NCBI GenBank assembly: GCA_937959065.1
Contig: CALGOI010000016.1
Span: 1-15,472 of the forward strand
Direction: 5' to 3'
Source of the DNA: an uncultured Ignavibacteriota bacterium
Lineage (GTDB): Bacteria > Bacteroidota > Ignavibacteria > Tepidaquicellales > Tepidaquicellaceae
Length of the DNA stretch: 15,472 bases
The notes under the pieces were generated by a model, which had not been told where the DNA came from, did no database searches, and saw only the letters and a program-made list of their open reading frames with translations. Of this stretch, positions 6,301 through 13,419 are shown piece after piece (position 1 is the stretch's first letter; each line of letters opens with the position of its first letter). The translations under genes and the position numbers were made by a program.

Positions 6301-6308
6301 ACTACCAC
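6301..6308 (+). promoter_or_regulatory. ACTACCAC start-proximal motif (copy 4)
   Basis: ACTACCAC lies 5 bases before the ATG at 6314. Its return directly after the cargo cassette marks where the phage operon resumes. Confidence 0.5.
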
Positions 6309-6313
6309 AAAAC

Positions 6314-6763
6314 ATGAACACTGATAAACAATTCAGCAGTGCTCGTATGCTCATTACAGAGATTATCGAGCGCGACTTCAACCCGGATGACAATAATGTA
6401 TATTTCAATTATGATGGCAGATCATTTAATGTATCTTCTTCTGCCCTTAAAGATATTGCATTAATCCTTGCATCCGAATACAACCTTTCAAATGGAAAGG
6501 AATTATTAAAGGTGGACAGGGACCAGCTTCTGCGTTCCCAGCTTTTCCACCTTGCTCAAGAGGCTATCCGCCTCGTTGACGAGAGCAAAGATCCAAAATA
6601 TCTTCGCTCTCTCACACAGATTTATAAAGACCTTAAAGTAAACCATCCTCCTTTCTCACCTGACCTGGAGACTTTCTTTAGGTGCATGCAGGAATTCAAA
6701 CCCCGCATTTCACGTGAGGAATGCATTGCTTTGATCAAAAAGCATAGCGTAGAGGAGGAGTAA
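6314..6763 (+). CDS. Unrecognised phage protein in the small terminase position
   Basis: The 149-residue soluble protein has no motif that I recognise. It appears mostly helical, with a segment SSSALKDIALILASEYNLSNGKEL (written here as SSSALKDIALIL then ASEYNLSNGKEL) and a C-terminal helix SREECIALIKKHS. Its stop is immediately followed by the ATG of the terminase large subunit, and its last codons contain the perfect AGGAGG SD for that gene, so the two are tightly coupled. In Mu and many phages the gene just before the large subunit is the DNA-binding small subunit, which makes that role a reasonable inference. No sequence evidence confirms it. Confidence 0.45.
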   Translation: MNTDKQFSSARMLITEIIERDFNPDDNNVYFNYDGRSFNVSSSALKDIALILASEYNLSNGKELLKVDRDQLLRSQLFHLAQEAIRLVDESKDPKYLRSLTQIYKDLKVNHPPFSPDLETFFRCMQEFKPRISREECIALIKKHSVEEE

Positions 6764-8212
6764 ATGTTAAAGGATAAAAAACCCTCCTTGCTTTTACAGG
6801 CTCAGAGGGAAGAGCGTCGTATATCTGCTATGAAGCGGCTGTCCGACAAAAACGGACTTGGATTTTACAAGTTGATGAGAGAACTCCTCCCGAATTACAA
6901 ACCGCTCCCCAAACTCGTCCGTTGGCATAAAGGCCTCCAATTGGAAAAGGGAATAAAGGGTGGAGTTCGTTCCGGTAAGACTCACGCGCTTATGGCTGAA
7001 GCCATTGTGCTTGCTTACCTTAACCGTCCTTATTTCCATTTGTCGCTTTCACCCTCTTTCGATAATGCTTGCGACACCGTTGTAAAAACTCTCGAAGAGC
7101 TGTGTGAGGATAACGGTTTGTTTTATCAATGGCAAAAATCGAACCGGGTCTTCAAAATTTATAATGGCCTGGAAAAACAAGACCACGCCAGCATACTCAT
7201 TTACGGAGCGGATATGTCATTCAAAGGGATCACTGCCGCGTCAGGCGATATCAATGAACCATTCTCCATACCCAAAAAGAAGATTCTTATCTGGTGGGAG
7301 AGGATTTCACACCCGGATTCCGTACGCCTCGTGCGGCTCTGGGGCGGTACAGCCGAGCCCGATAAAATGCAGTGGGGATGGGAGTACTGGGATAAAGAGG
7401 AAACAAATGACGACCTGTCATTCATCACAACAATAACTACCTACGATAATATCTACCTGTCTGAAGACTACACGCTGCGTCTCGAACAGAAATACGACAG
7501 CCGCATGCGTGAGGTCTATATGATGGGCAAAAACATTAACCTTTCTGCCGACCGTGCCTACTACGCATTCGACAACGAAAGAAATGTGATCGAGTCCTCT
7601 TTCCCAAGCCCCAGCTTGGGAAAGCCCACGCAACGAGTCATTCTCGGCTTCGACTTCAACGTAGATCCCATGTGCGCAGTCGAGATTATTCTTAACGGTG
7701 AAGTGAGAACACAAATAGATGAGTATATCATTCATTCATCCAATACGGGAGAACTATGTGAATACATCATCCGGAAGTTCGATGAAAAATACGATAAAAA
7801 CCGGCTGACGCTTCTCATAACGGGTGATGCTTCAGGCAGGGCAAGAAAGACAGCCGGCTTCGGCAGGACTGATTACAGTATTATCAAAGAAGCATTCGAC
7901 AGGGCGGGATACAGGTTCGATCTCTATGTGCCGAATCAGAATCCGAATGTCCGCGACAGGATCAACTTCACGAATAAACTATTTGAAACCGGAAATTACG
8001 TCATTACCTCAAACTGCAAACAATCGATCAAAGACCGGGGGCTGGTTACATGGAAACAGGGCACGGAGGGATTTGTTATCGATAAATCACGAAAGGACGT
8101 TTCGCATTTATCTGATGCGGGGGATTACGCCCTTTGGGCCAGCAGGAAGATAGAAAGCGGAGAAGTAACCACGGTTGAACCCATCGGGCAGTCCAGAGAG
8201 TATTTGATATGA
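6764..8212 (+). CDS. Phage terminase large subunit (Mu gp28-like)
   Basis: The 482-residue packaging motor has an N-terminal ATPase and a C-terminal nuclease. Walker A is GGVRSGKT at residues 66-73. A region with GDINEPF and WWERISHPDSVRL, then GTAEPDKMQWGW, corresponds to the Walker B and coupling region, although a clear acidic Walker B strand is hard to point out. The nuclease part starts with GFDFNVDPM (295-303, Asp297 a metal ligand), followed by TGDASGRARKT and a C-terminal SDAGDYAL, all typical of phage terminases. The start is fixed by AGGAGG at 6753-6758. Residues 279-287, in the linker between domains, are encoded by a perfect palindrome (7599-7624). The gene looks full length. It ends one base before the convergent toxin gene. 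Confidence 0.9.
   Translation: MLKDKKPSLLLQAQREERRISAMKRLSDKNGLGFYKLMRELLPNYKPLPKLVRWHKGLQLEKGIKGGVRSGKTHALMAEAIVLAYLNRPYFHLSLSPSFDNACDTVVKTLEELCEDNGLFYQWQKSNRVFKIYNGLEKQDHASILIYGADMSFKGITAASGDINEPFSIPKKKILIWWERISHPDSVRLVRLWGGTAEPDKMQWGWEYWDKEETNDDLSFITTITTYDNIYLSEDYTLRLEQKYDSRMREVYMMGKNINLSADRAYYAFDNERNVIESSFPSPSLGKPTQRVILGFDFNVDPMCAVEIILNGEVRTQIDEYIIHSSNTGELCEYIIRKFDEKYDKNRLTLLITGDASGRARKTAGFGRTDYSIIKEAFDRAGYRFDLYVPNQNPNVRDRINFTNKLFETGNYVITSNCKQSIKDRGLVTWKQGTEGFVIDKSRKDVSHLSDAGDYALWASRKIESGEVTTVEPIGQSREYLI
7599..7624. repeat. Perfect palindrome inside the terminase gene, REP-like
   Basis: CTTTCCCAAGC (7599-7609) and GCTTGGGAAAG (7614-7624) form a perfect 11-base stem with the four-base loop CCCA. 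It encodes SFPSPSLGK in frame at the linker between ATPase and nuclease domains. The core CCCAAGC/GCTTGGG resembles dispersed palindromes I associate with several bacterial groups, and the intergenic palindrome at 4918-4963 shares the GGGAA arm ends. Confidence 0.65.
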
Positions 8213-8213
8213 A

Positions 8214-8672
8214 TCAGGAGTATAATCTCACATCGAACGGTGATTTTTGTATGCCGGCGATATTCACTTCTTTTATTAGAGGATGCCGCGGGTTAATCAG
8301 CATATTGTATGAATCCGGTACGATCGATGAGGGTACTTTTAAGATCAGATTAGCTTGCTGCTTTATGAAGTCGTCGCCAATATTCCTTGTTTCGTCTGTA
8401 AATGGAAATTCATTCCATCCTTTTGGTAGGGAGTTAATTTTTACTTCGCTGAAGGCAGTATTATCCGGGATTTCGATTTTCACCAGGACAAAATCATCGG
8501 GGACGGAAGATTTTGGGATATGTACCAGTACCTCCAGCATGCAAAGGGCTATGCTTTCGGATGTGTACAGCATCGGTACACCTGTGCTGTTCCATCTCCC
8601 GCCGGATAATTCAGCGCCCTTACCGGAGAGGTCTTTCTTAAATTTGTTTTTACAGATCCGGTAAACGGTCAT
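8214..8672 (-). CDS. RES-domain toxin (NAD+-degrading) of a type II toxin-antitoxin pair
   Basis: The 152-residue protein fits the RES family: MTVYRI with Arg5, GGRWN at 24-28 with Arg26, YTSES with Tyr36, Glu47 in CMLEVL, and the C-terminal signature VPSSIVP...MLINPRHP at 113-131. RES toxins are ADP-ribosyltransferase-like enzymes that deplete cellular NAD+ by glycohydrolysis or phosphorolysis, stopping growth when the antitoxin is lost. The start overlaps the antitoxin stop as ATGA (8669-8672), the standard antitoxin-first arrangement. All key residues appear present, so the toxin is probably active. The gene ends one base after the terminase gene on the opposite strand. Confidence 0.9.
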   Translation of the reverse strand: MTVYRICKNKFKKDLSGKGAELSGGRWNSTGVPMLYTSESIALCMLEVLVHIPKSSVPDDFVLVKIEIPDNTAFSEVKINSLPKGWNEFPFTDETRNIGDDFIKQQANLILKVPSSIVPDSYNMLINPRHPLIKEVNIAGIQKSPFDVRLYS

Positions 8673-9043
8673 GCGAAGATGCCCTGCTCAATACGGGAGA
8701 GCTCGTCCATCAGTATATCCACGCCAAAGGAATTTGTTAGGAGGTCGATCGGTTTTTTGTTTTTTAGGAAGGAGCTGGGAGTCATCAGCCAGTGGCGGTA
8801 TTTTTCTTTGTTGCCAAAGACTTCCTTTCCTTTTTTATCCAGCTGCTTCAATTCCAGTATCCTTTGGGAATGGAGTGCAGAAAATGTTTTATGTTCTTTT
8901 TTGTATCTTTGCAATGTTCTTTCGGATAATTCTAATAAAGTGCTGACTTTATTGTAAGGTATTACATTATCTTTTACAAAGTCTTCAAATTCTGTATATT
9001 TTAGTCCTTTATTGGCTTTTGTATAGAGTGTGTATTTATCCAT
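8669..9043 (-). CDS. Xre/MbcA/ParS-type antitoxin of the RES-Xre pair
   Basis: The 124-residue antitoxin has an N-terminal HTH-like region (VSTLLELSERTLQRYKKEHKTF, seen as LLELSERTLQRYK) and the C-terminal toxin-binding DUF2384-type domain, with KYRHWLMTPSSFL, KPIDLLTNSFG and a terminal RIEQGIFA, which is diagnostic. It binds and blocks the RES toxin and, with it, should repress its own promoter. An upstream ATG at 9082 would add 13 residues (MSYIKQKIVGIYF); I prefer 9043, which begins MDKYTLYT, because homologous antitoxins start close to this point and the extension overlaps the likely promoter. It is divergent from the Nudix gene. Confidence 0.87.
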   Translation of the reverse strand: MDKYTLYTKANKGLKYTEFEDFVKDNVIPYNKVSTLLELSERTLQRYKKEHKTFSALHSQRILELKQLDKKGKEVFGNKEKYRHWLMTPSSFLKNKKPIDLLTNSFGVDILMDELSRIEQGIFA

Positions 9044-9054
9044 AAAATATATAC

Positions 9055-9085
9055 CGACAATTTTCTGTTTAATATACGACATTTG
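9055..9085. promoter_or_regulatory. Possible operator repeats between antitoxin and Nudix genes
   Basis: CGACA followed by an AT-rich stretch occurs at 9055-9059 and 9077-9081, 22 bases (two helical turns) apart, within ACCGACAATTT and TACGACATTTG. The site lies just upstream of the antitoxin start and inside the 85-base divergent region shared with the Nudix gene. It could be an autoregulatory site. Support is weak. Confidence 0.25.
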
Positions 9086-9128
9086 TCCAATAACAAAAAG
9101 GCATTTTATATTCTATAAAATCAAAAAA

Positions 9129-9683
9129 ATGAACGAAAATTCTCAGTTCTGGAAGATACTTTCTACTAAAAAGGGGTTTAAAGGTGACTGGATCGATATG
9201 AATGTCGATGATGTAGAGCTTCCTGACGGAAAAGTGATCCGGTTCGAAGCCGTACATTATCACAATAACGGTGTAGGTATAGCCGCGGAGAATGATGAAG
9301 GAAAGATAATTCTTGTAAAAAGCTACCGGTACATAAATGACTTCACCGGGTGGGAGATACCCGCAGGCACAATAGATAAAGGCATGCATCACTCGGATGT
9401 CATAGTAAAGGAGCTAAAGGAGGAGGCAGGCTGCGAAGTAGATAAAGAAAATCTGAAATACCTCGGCTTCCATTACGCCTCTATTGGTTCGAGCTCACAG
9501 CAGTTTCACTGCTATCACGCGACAGGAGTCAGACAGGTGACGGGTGAACTTGACGAAAACGAGATACTTGATGCGAAGTGGTTCACAAAAGATGAGATAA
9601 GGGAAATGATAATGAATAACGAAATAAAAGACGGATTCAGCTTATCAGTACTTCAAAGGATATTGATGGAAGAAGGTAAATAA
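9129..9683 (+). CDS. Nudix hydrolase, ADP-ribose pyrophosphatase-like
   Basis: The 184-residue protein has the ADP-ribose pyrophosphatase layout: VKSYRY at 63-68 before WEIPAGTIDKG and the Nudix box from Gly80 to Cys102, ending KELKEEAGC. The metal-binding Glu98 and Glu99 are intact, but the first Glu of the canonical box is Met86 and the usual Arg is Lys94. A downstream HASIGSSSQQFHCYHA-like stretch (ASIGSSSQQFHCY) and FTKDEIREM fit this family. It probably hydrolyses ADP-ribose or a related nucleoside diphosphate. The start at 9129 (MNENSQFW) is preferred over 9030, whose extension is Ile/Phe-rich and unlike Nudix proteins. The gene ends directly against the convergent gene at 9684. Confidence 0.85.
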   Translation: MNENSQFWKILSTKKGFKGDWIDMNVDDVELPDGKVIRFEAVHYHNNGVGIAAENDEGKIILVKSYRYINDFTGWEIPAGTIDKGMHHSDVIVKELKEEAGCEVDKENLKYLGFHYASIGSSSQQFHCYHATGVRQVTGELDENEILDAKWFTKDEIREMIMNNEIKDGFSLSVLQRILMEEGK

Positions 9684-10145
9684 CTATTCAGGTACAACTT
9701 TACTATAATTATTAATGTTACTAAGGTCGTTTGCTTTTGGGAAATTTATGAAAATATACAGGATTGTTACCAGCAATCCGAAAACCGCATAGATGAGGTT
9801 GTAGTTTATAAACAGGTTAGTAGTGACGCAGAATATTCCACCGAGATCGCACATAGCGAAAGCTAAAATATAAACCCCTGTATAAAGCTGTTTGAAATTC
9901 TCGCGGTTAATTTTTTTCAACCTTGCTTTTCTGATGTAAACTGATGAAATGCAAAGGATGGGGCAAACAATAACGGAAATGAGATTCAACATTGCAAGGT
10001 CTTTGTTGACGTTACTCTCTGCAACGAATAATCCGGCAAGAAATATCATAACCAACCCGCCGGCAATTGCTCCGCCGATCAATTTAAGTTTCTGCGCAAT
10101 GATAGTAAATCTAACTTCGTCTACTAATTTTAGAGATTCATTCAT
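9684..10145 (-). CDS. Hypothetical four-helix membrane protein
   Basis: The 153-residue protein has four hydrophobic segments at about 22-44 (LIGGAIAGGLVMIFLAGLFV), 52-72 (LNLISVIVCPILCISSVYI), 88-110 (LYTGVYILAFAMCDLGGIF) and 114-134 (LIYAVFGLLVTILYIFINF), with a Lys/Arg-rich loop between helices 2 and 3 (RKARLKK). It has no recognised family motif and no catalytic residues to point to. The gene is convergent with the Nudix gene, with no bases between the two stop codons, and divergent from ruvB across 68 bases. It is probably an inner-membrane protein of the host backbone. Its function cannot be inferred. Confidence 0.7.
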   Translation of the reverse strand: MNESLKLVDEVRFTIIAQKLKLIGGAIAGGLVMIFLAGLFVAESNVNKDLAMLNLISVIVCPILCISSVYIRKARLKKINRENFKQLYTGVYILAFAMCDLGGIFCVTTNLFINYNLIYAVFGLLVTILYIFINFPKANDLSNINNYSKVVPE

Positions 10146-10213
10146 ACAGCAATAAATTGTTTGTGTTTCAAATTAATATTATTTTAGAGAATAATAAACC
10201 CGAATAATGTGAA

Positions 10214-11260
10214 ATGAGCCGTGAAGGCAACATAAATACCTCCGAAAAACTCCCCGAAGACCTGGATTTCGTTACCCGGGTAAGGCCGCGTGAATTCAGT
10301 GAATTCATCGGGCAGGAAAAAGTTAAGGAGAATTTAAAAGTCTTCATCGAAAGTTCGAAAAGACTTGGCGAATCGCTCGATCATGTGCTTTTTACCGGAC
10401 CGCCCGGGCTGGGCAAAACAACACTGGCTCATATTATTGCAAATGAGTTAGACACGGAGATAATAAGCACTTCAGGTCCTGTAATCGAAAGACCGGGTGA
10501 CCTGGCGGGGATGCTTACCAAGCTTAAGGACAAGGAGATATTATTCATAGATGAGATACACAGGATACCAAAAGTAGTAGAGGAGTTTCTATATTCAGCG
10601 ATGGAGGAATACAGGCTGGATATTATGGTAGACCAGGGCCCTGCGGCGAGAAGCATTCCGCTAAAGCTGGAACGATTCACACTAATCGGAGCTACTACAA
10701 GGCAGGGACTACTTTCATCACCTATGCTCGACAGGTTTGGAATAACGTCACACCTGGATTATTATAATAATGATAACCTGAGCAGTATAGTAAAGCGCTC
10801 GGCGAAGATACTAGGAATAGAGATCACCGACGAAGGGTGCATTGAAATAGCGCAGAGGAGCCGTGCTACACCCAGAATTGCAAACCGATTACTCAGGAGG
10901 ACGCGTGATTTTGCAATTGTAAAGGGTGATGGCAAGATAGATAAGGAGATTGCAAAATATGCGCTGGAATCTCTTGGTGTTGATGAATACGGACTGGACA
11001 ACGTGGATAAGAAGATATTAGAAACTATTATAGTGAAGCATAACGGCGGTCCGGTAGGATTGGGGACAATCGCGGCATCGATAGGAGAAGATACCGGTAC
11101 GATAGAAGACGTTTACGAGCCGTTTCTATTAATAGAAGGTTTTATCAGGCGGACTCCAAAAGGAAGAGAGGCCACCGATCTTGCATTCAAACATCTCGGC
11201 ATTAAAAAGAGTTATTCAAAAAAGAGGGGCGAAAACGGGGCTACACTTTTCGACAACTAA
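10214..11260 (+). CDS. ruvB: Holliday junction branch migration helicase RuvB
   Basis: The 348-residue protein has all RuvB hallmarks: ARPREFSEFIGQ-like opening (RPREFSEFIGQE), Walker A GPPGLGKT at 62-69, Walker B FIDEIH at 111-116, sensor segment IGATTRQGLL, the arginine-finger motif MLDRFG with Arg174, and the C-terminal winged helix with GGPVGLGTIAASIGED and YEPFLLIEGFIRRTPKGR. It is the hexameric motor that drives branch migration with RuvA during recombination and repair. Length is normal. It is followed by a lipoprotein gene 13 bases downstream and may be co-transcribed with it. Neither ruvA nor ruvC is in the window. No SD is seen, consistent with most starts here. Confidence 0.98.
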   Translation: MSREGNINTSEKLPEDLDFVTRVRPREFSEFIGQEKVKENLKVFIESSKRLGESLDHVLFTGPPGLGKTTLAHIIANELDTEIISTSGPVIERPGDLAGMLTKLKDKEILFIDEIHRIPKVVEEFLYSAMEEYRLDIMVDQGPAARSIPLKLERFTLIGATTRQGLLSSPMLDRFGITSHLDYYNNDNLSSIVKRSAKILGIEITDEGCIEIAQRSRATPRIANRLLRRTRDFAIVKGDGKIDKEIAKYALESLGVDEYGLDNVDKKILETIIVKHNGGPVGLGTIAASIGEDTGTIEDVYEPFLLIEGFIRRTPKGREATDLAFKHLGIKKSYSKKRGENGATLFDN

Positions 11261-11273
11261 CAAAGCATAACTG

Positions 11274-12329
11274 ATGGAATACAAAATTAAATTTGTTTTC
11301 GTTTTGGTAATTGCTGTTTCGCTTGTTATGGGATGTTCATTTATAACAGATCTAAAAGAAAAGCTCAAAGGAGAAGATGAGAATGTTGAGGTTACAGGGA
11401 AGAAAGAGAAGATGAATAACTCTGCGGCTAACCTGGAATTTTATAATAAATATATAGAAGTTTCCAATAAGCTTTCTGCATCGGTTGATAATGTTCACAA
11501 ACATTACCTGCAAACGGTACCGGATGCTCGTAAGGTCACAAAGAATTCGTTTATAATTATTGCAATAGCAGGTACATATCTGGACTTTCTTGAAAGAGAT
11601 ATCAAAGAGCAACAGAGGTCGCTGGATGACGGCGGCGAACTCAGCAAACTATCAGCCGATGAAGAAATGCAGACTACCATCGAAACCGACTTTCGTGAGC
11701 TTTTGAAAGCAATCAGTGATTATTATAAAACCGCGGACAAAGTTGTGTCATATTATGACAGTAAAGACTACCAGAACGACCCTTCTAAAGCAGTTCCATA
11801 TGACGAAGAAATTATTAACTCGTACAAGACTTATGAAAATGCTTTAAACAGGTTACTGGATGACCTGAAAAAGTATAAACCTGTAAGAGAAGAGCGTAAC
11901 CCGGATGATTATAAAGATCCGGATGAAAAATCCATTGTAATACTTGGTAATGCGTATGACAGGGTTCTGGATGCGGCAGAGGAATATTCGGTGGAATTTA
12001 AGAAATCGCCGGATAAGCCAAATCTCGATGAACTAAGTAAGCTTCATAATAACATAGAAAAGATCTTAGGCGAGGAAACAGCTAAAGTTAACTCAGCTCC
12101 GTTTACCGACAGGAGCAAATACATGAAGTACAGCTACGAAGATTATTTTTCCAAGACGGTGGATAATTTCCTGAAAAGCTCGAATGATTATATGAAGATA
12201 ATGAGGAAGGGAAGTTACAAAGAATGGGAATTCAATAATTCATACGATGCAGTTGTAAGAAATTACAACAACATCATAACATCGTATAACTCTGCTATTA
12301 ATTCGATGAATAGTTTTCAAGTGTACTGA
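11274..12329 (+). CDS. DUF3829 (YiiG-like) lipoprotein
   Basis: The 351-residue protein begins with a lipoprotein signal peptide, a hydrophobic run then VSLVMGC with lipidated Cys21. The mature part is helical and acidic. It opens NLEFYNKYIEVSNKLSASVDNV (as NLEFYNKYIEV, then SNKLSASVDNV), has an internal FRELLKAISDYYKTADKVVSYYDSKDY-like helix, and a YNNIITSYNSAINSMN C-terminus. This N/Y-rich helical pattern with an early F-Y-N-x-Y-I motif fits DUF3829 proteins. These lipoproteins have no established function. It sits just downstream of ruvB with a short spacer, likely a chance neighbour. Envelope location is well supported by the signal; the family call is moderately sure. Confidence 0.7.
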   Translation: MEYKIKFVFVLVIAVSLVMGCSFITDLKEKLKGEDENVEVTGKKEKMNNSAANLEFYNKYIEVSNKLSASVDNVHKHYLQTVPDARKVTKNSFIIIAIAGTYLDFLERDIKEQQRSLDDGGELSKLSADEEMQTTIETDFRELLKAISDYYKTADKVVSYYDSKDYQNDPSKAVPYDEEIINSYKTYENALNRLLDDLKKYKPVREERNPDDYKDPDEKSIVILGNAYDRVLDAAEEYSVEFKKSPDKPNLDELSKLHNNIEKILGEETAKVNSAPFTDRSKYMKYSYEDYFSKTVDNFLKSSNDYMKIMRKGSYKEWEFNNSYDAVVRNYNNIITSYNSAINSMNSFQVY

Positions 12330-12396
12330 TAAAATTAGTAAACTTTTTTATATTATTTAGCATTATAGATAATATCTTTAAACAAAAGCCTTACTC

Positions 12397-12951
12397 ATGA
12401 AAACGACCTTAAAGCAAACACTTATAATTATTGTAATTAGCGCGGTGCTTGGCATAATGGTTAATTTTATTAATAAGGATGGAATTGCTCTTGTGATGGA
12501 GAATACGGAGAGATATTCGCGTGAGATAGAAAATACCAATGAACAGATAAATGATAACCAGAACCCGGATCTTTCAAATCTTCCCGAAGGTCAGACAAAC
12601 CAGGAAGTAAAAGAACCGGTCAAGATCAGCGGAGATTTTGCGAAACAACTTTTTGATAGGAATGCAGTATTTGTCGACGGAAGACCGTCACATGAGTTTG
12701 CCCAGGGCCATATCCCTAATGCCATAAATATCCCATACGAAGAAATCAGGATCAAAACACCACAAGAGAAAGAACAGATGGTGAAAGATATTAACAAGAA
12801 TTCATTAATAGTTACATACTGCAGCGGTGAAAAGTGTGATATTAGTATAGATGTGGCATATGAATTATTCGATATGGGATATAAAAATGTTAATATTTAC
12901 CTTGGCGGGCTCGAGGAATGGAGTGCAAAAGGATATCCAACCACTAAATAA
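12397..12951 (+). CDS. Membrane-anchored rhodanese-like sulfurtransferase
   Basis: The 184-residue protein has one N-terminal membrane segment (about 8-25, TLIIIVISAVLGIMVNFI), a long Asn/Glu-rich linker, and a rhodanese domain from about 75. The domain shows FVDGRPSHEFAQGHIPNAINIP (in two motifs, VDGRPSHEFAQGHIP and NAINIP), the active-site loop YCSGEKCD with catalytic Cys142 and a second Cys147, and GYKNVNIYLGGLEEWSAKGYP at the end. The domain is likely in the periplasm. The reaction would be persulfide transfer through Cys142. It is 11 bases upstream of the DoxX/MauE gene and apparently first in a three-gene unit. The 67-base upstream gap is AT-rich with a TATCTTTA one mismatch from a TAnnTTTG box. 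Confidence 0.9.
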   Translation: MKTTLKQTLIIIVISAVLGIMVNFINKDGIALVMENTERYSREIENTNEQINDNQNPDLSNLPEGQTNQEVKEPVKISGDFAKQLFDRNAVFVDGRPSHEFAQGHIPNAINIPYEEIRIKTPQEKEQMVKDINKNSLIVTYCSGEKCDISIDVAYELFDMGYKNVNIYLGGLEEWSAKGYPTTK

Positions 12952-12962
12952 TACTCTACTTA

Positions 12963-13418
12963 ATGGATTTTTTACGTAATAAGTATCTTCAACTTGTTCT
13001 CAGGGTAGTAATCGGAGGTCTGTTTGTTTACGCGTCATTTGATAAGCTCTTTAATCCGGCCGGATTCGCGGAGATAGTTAGAAGTTATCATATGCTGCCA
13101 TTGTCGCTGGTTAATATATTTGCCATTGTAATACCTTATGTCGAACTCGTGGCGGGTGCATTCCTAATTTTCGGGTTTTATAAGAAAGGCAGTTCTCTTA
13201 TAATATCGCTCTTATTGATTGTTTTTTTAATAGCTTTAATCCAGGCAAAAGCTCTTGGATTGGAAAACTGCGGATGTTTTTCTATTGATTCCGAAGGAGC
13301 AAAATCCGATATTAATATAAGAATATTAGAAGATATATTTATGTTAATTGGTTCGTTGTTGATTTTCTTCTTTTCAGAGCCAAAATCCAAAGATAACTTA
13401 AAAACTGAAGGAGAATAA
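12963..13418 (+). CDS. DoxX/MauE-family membrane protein with Cys-Gly-Cys motif
   Basis: The 151-residue protein has four membrane helices (about 8-26, 48-71, 78-97, 120-138). The first ends RVVIGGLFVYASFDKLFNPAGFA (motif ASFDKLFNP), typical of DoxX/MauE proteins, and ENCGCFS at 101-107 supplies Cys103 and Cys105 in the loop before the last helix, a feature of MauE-type members. MauE-like proteins are linked to thiol-disulfide electron transfer across the membrane. Lying between a rhodanese and a DUF1573 protein, it probably handles sulfur or disulfide redox in the envelope. It ends one base before the next gene, so co-translation is likely. Confidence 0.85.
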   Translation: MDFLRNKYLQLVLRVVIGGLFVYASFDKLFNPAGFAEIVRSYHMLPLSLVNIFAIVIPYVELVAGAFLIFGFYKKGSSLIISLLLIVFLIALIQAKALGLENCGCFSIDSEGAKSDINIRILEDIFMLIGSLLIFFFSEPKSKDNLKTEGE

Positions 13419-13419
13419 A

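Noticed and set aside
8205..8220. Right end of a transposable prophage (Mu-type TG...CA end) at the terminase/toxin junction
   Set aside because: No repeated transposase-binding sites or target duplication could be recognised, so an end cannot be placed here from sequence alone.
8209..8664. Plus-strand open frame of 151 codons overlapping the terminase end
   Set aside because: It is the antisense shadow of the RES toxin gene, which carries the full family motifs and the ATGA overlap with its antitoxin.
9030..9128. Longer start for the Nudix gene at 9030
   Set aside because: The extra 33 residues are Ile/Phe/Tyr/Cys-rich, overlap the antitoxin promoter and coding start, and do not look like a Nudix N-terminus; ATG at 9129 fits better.
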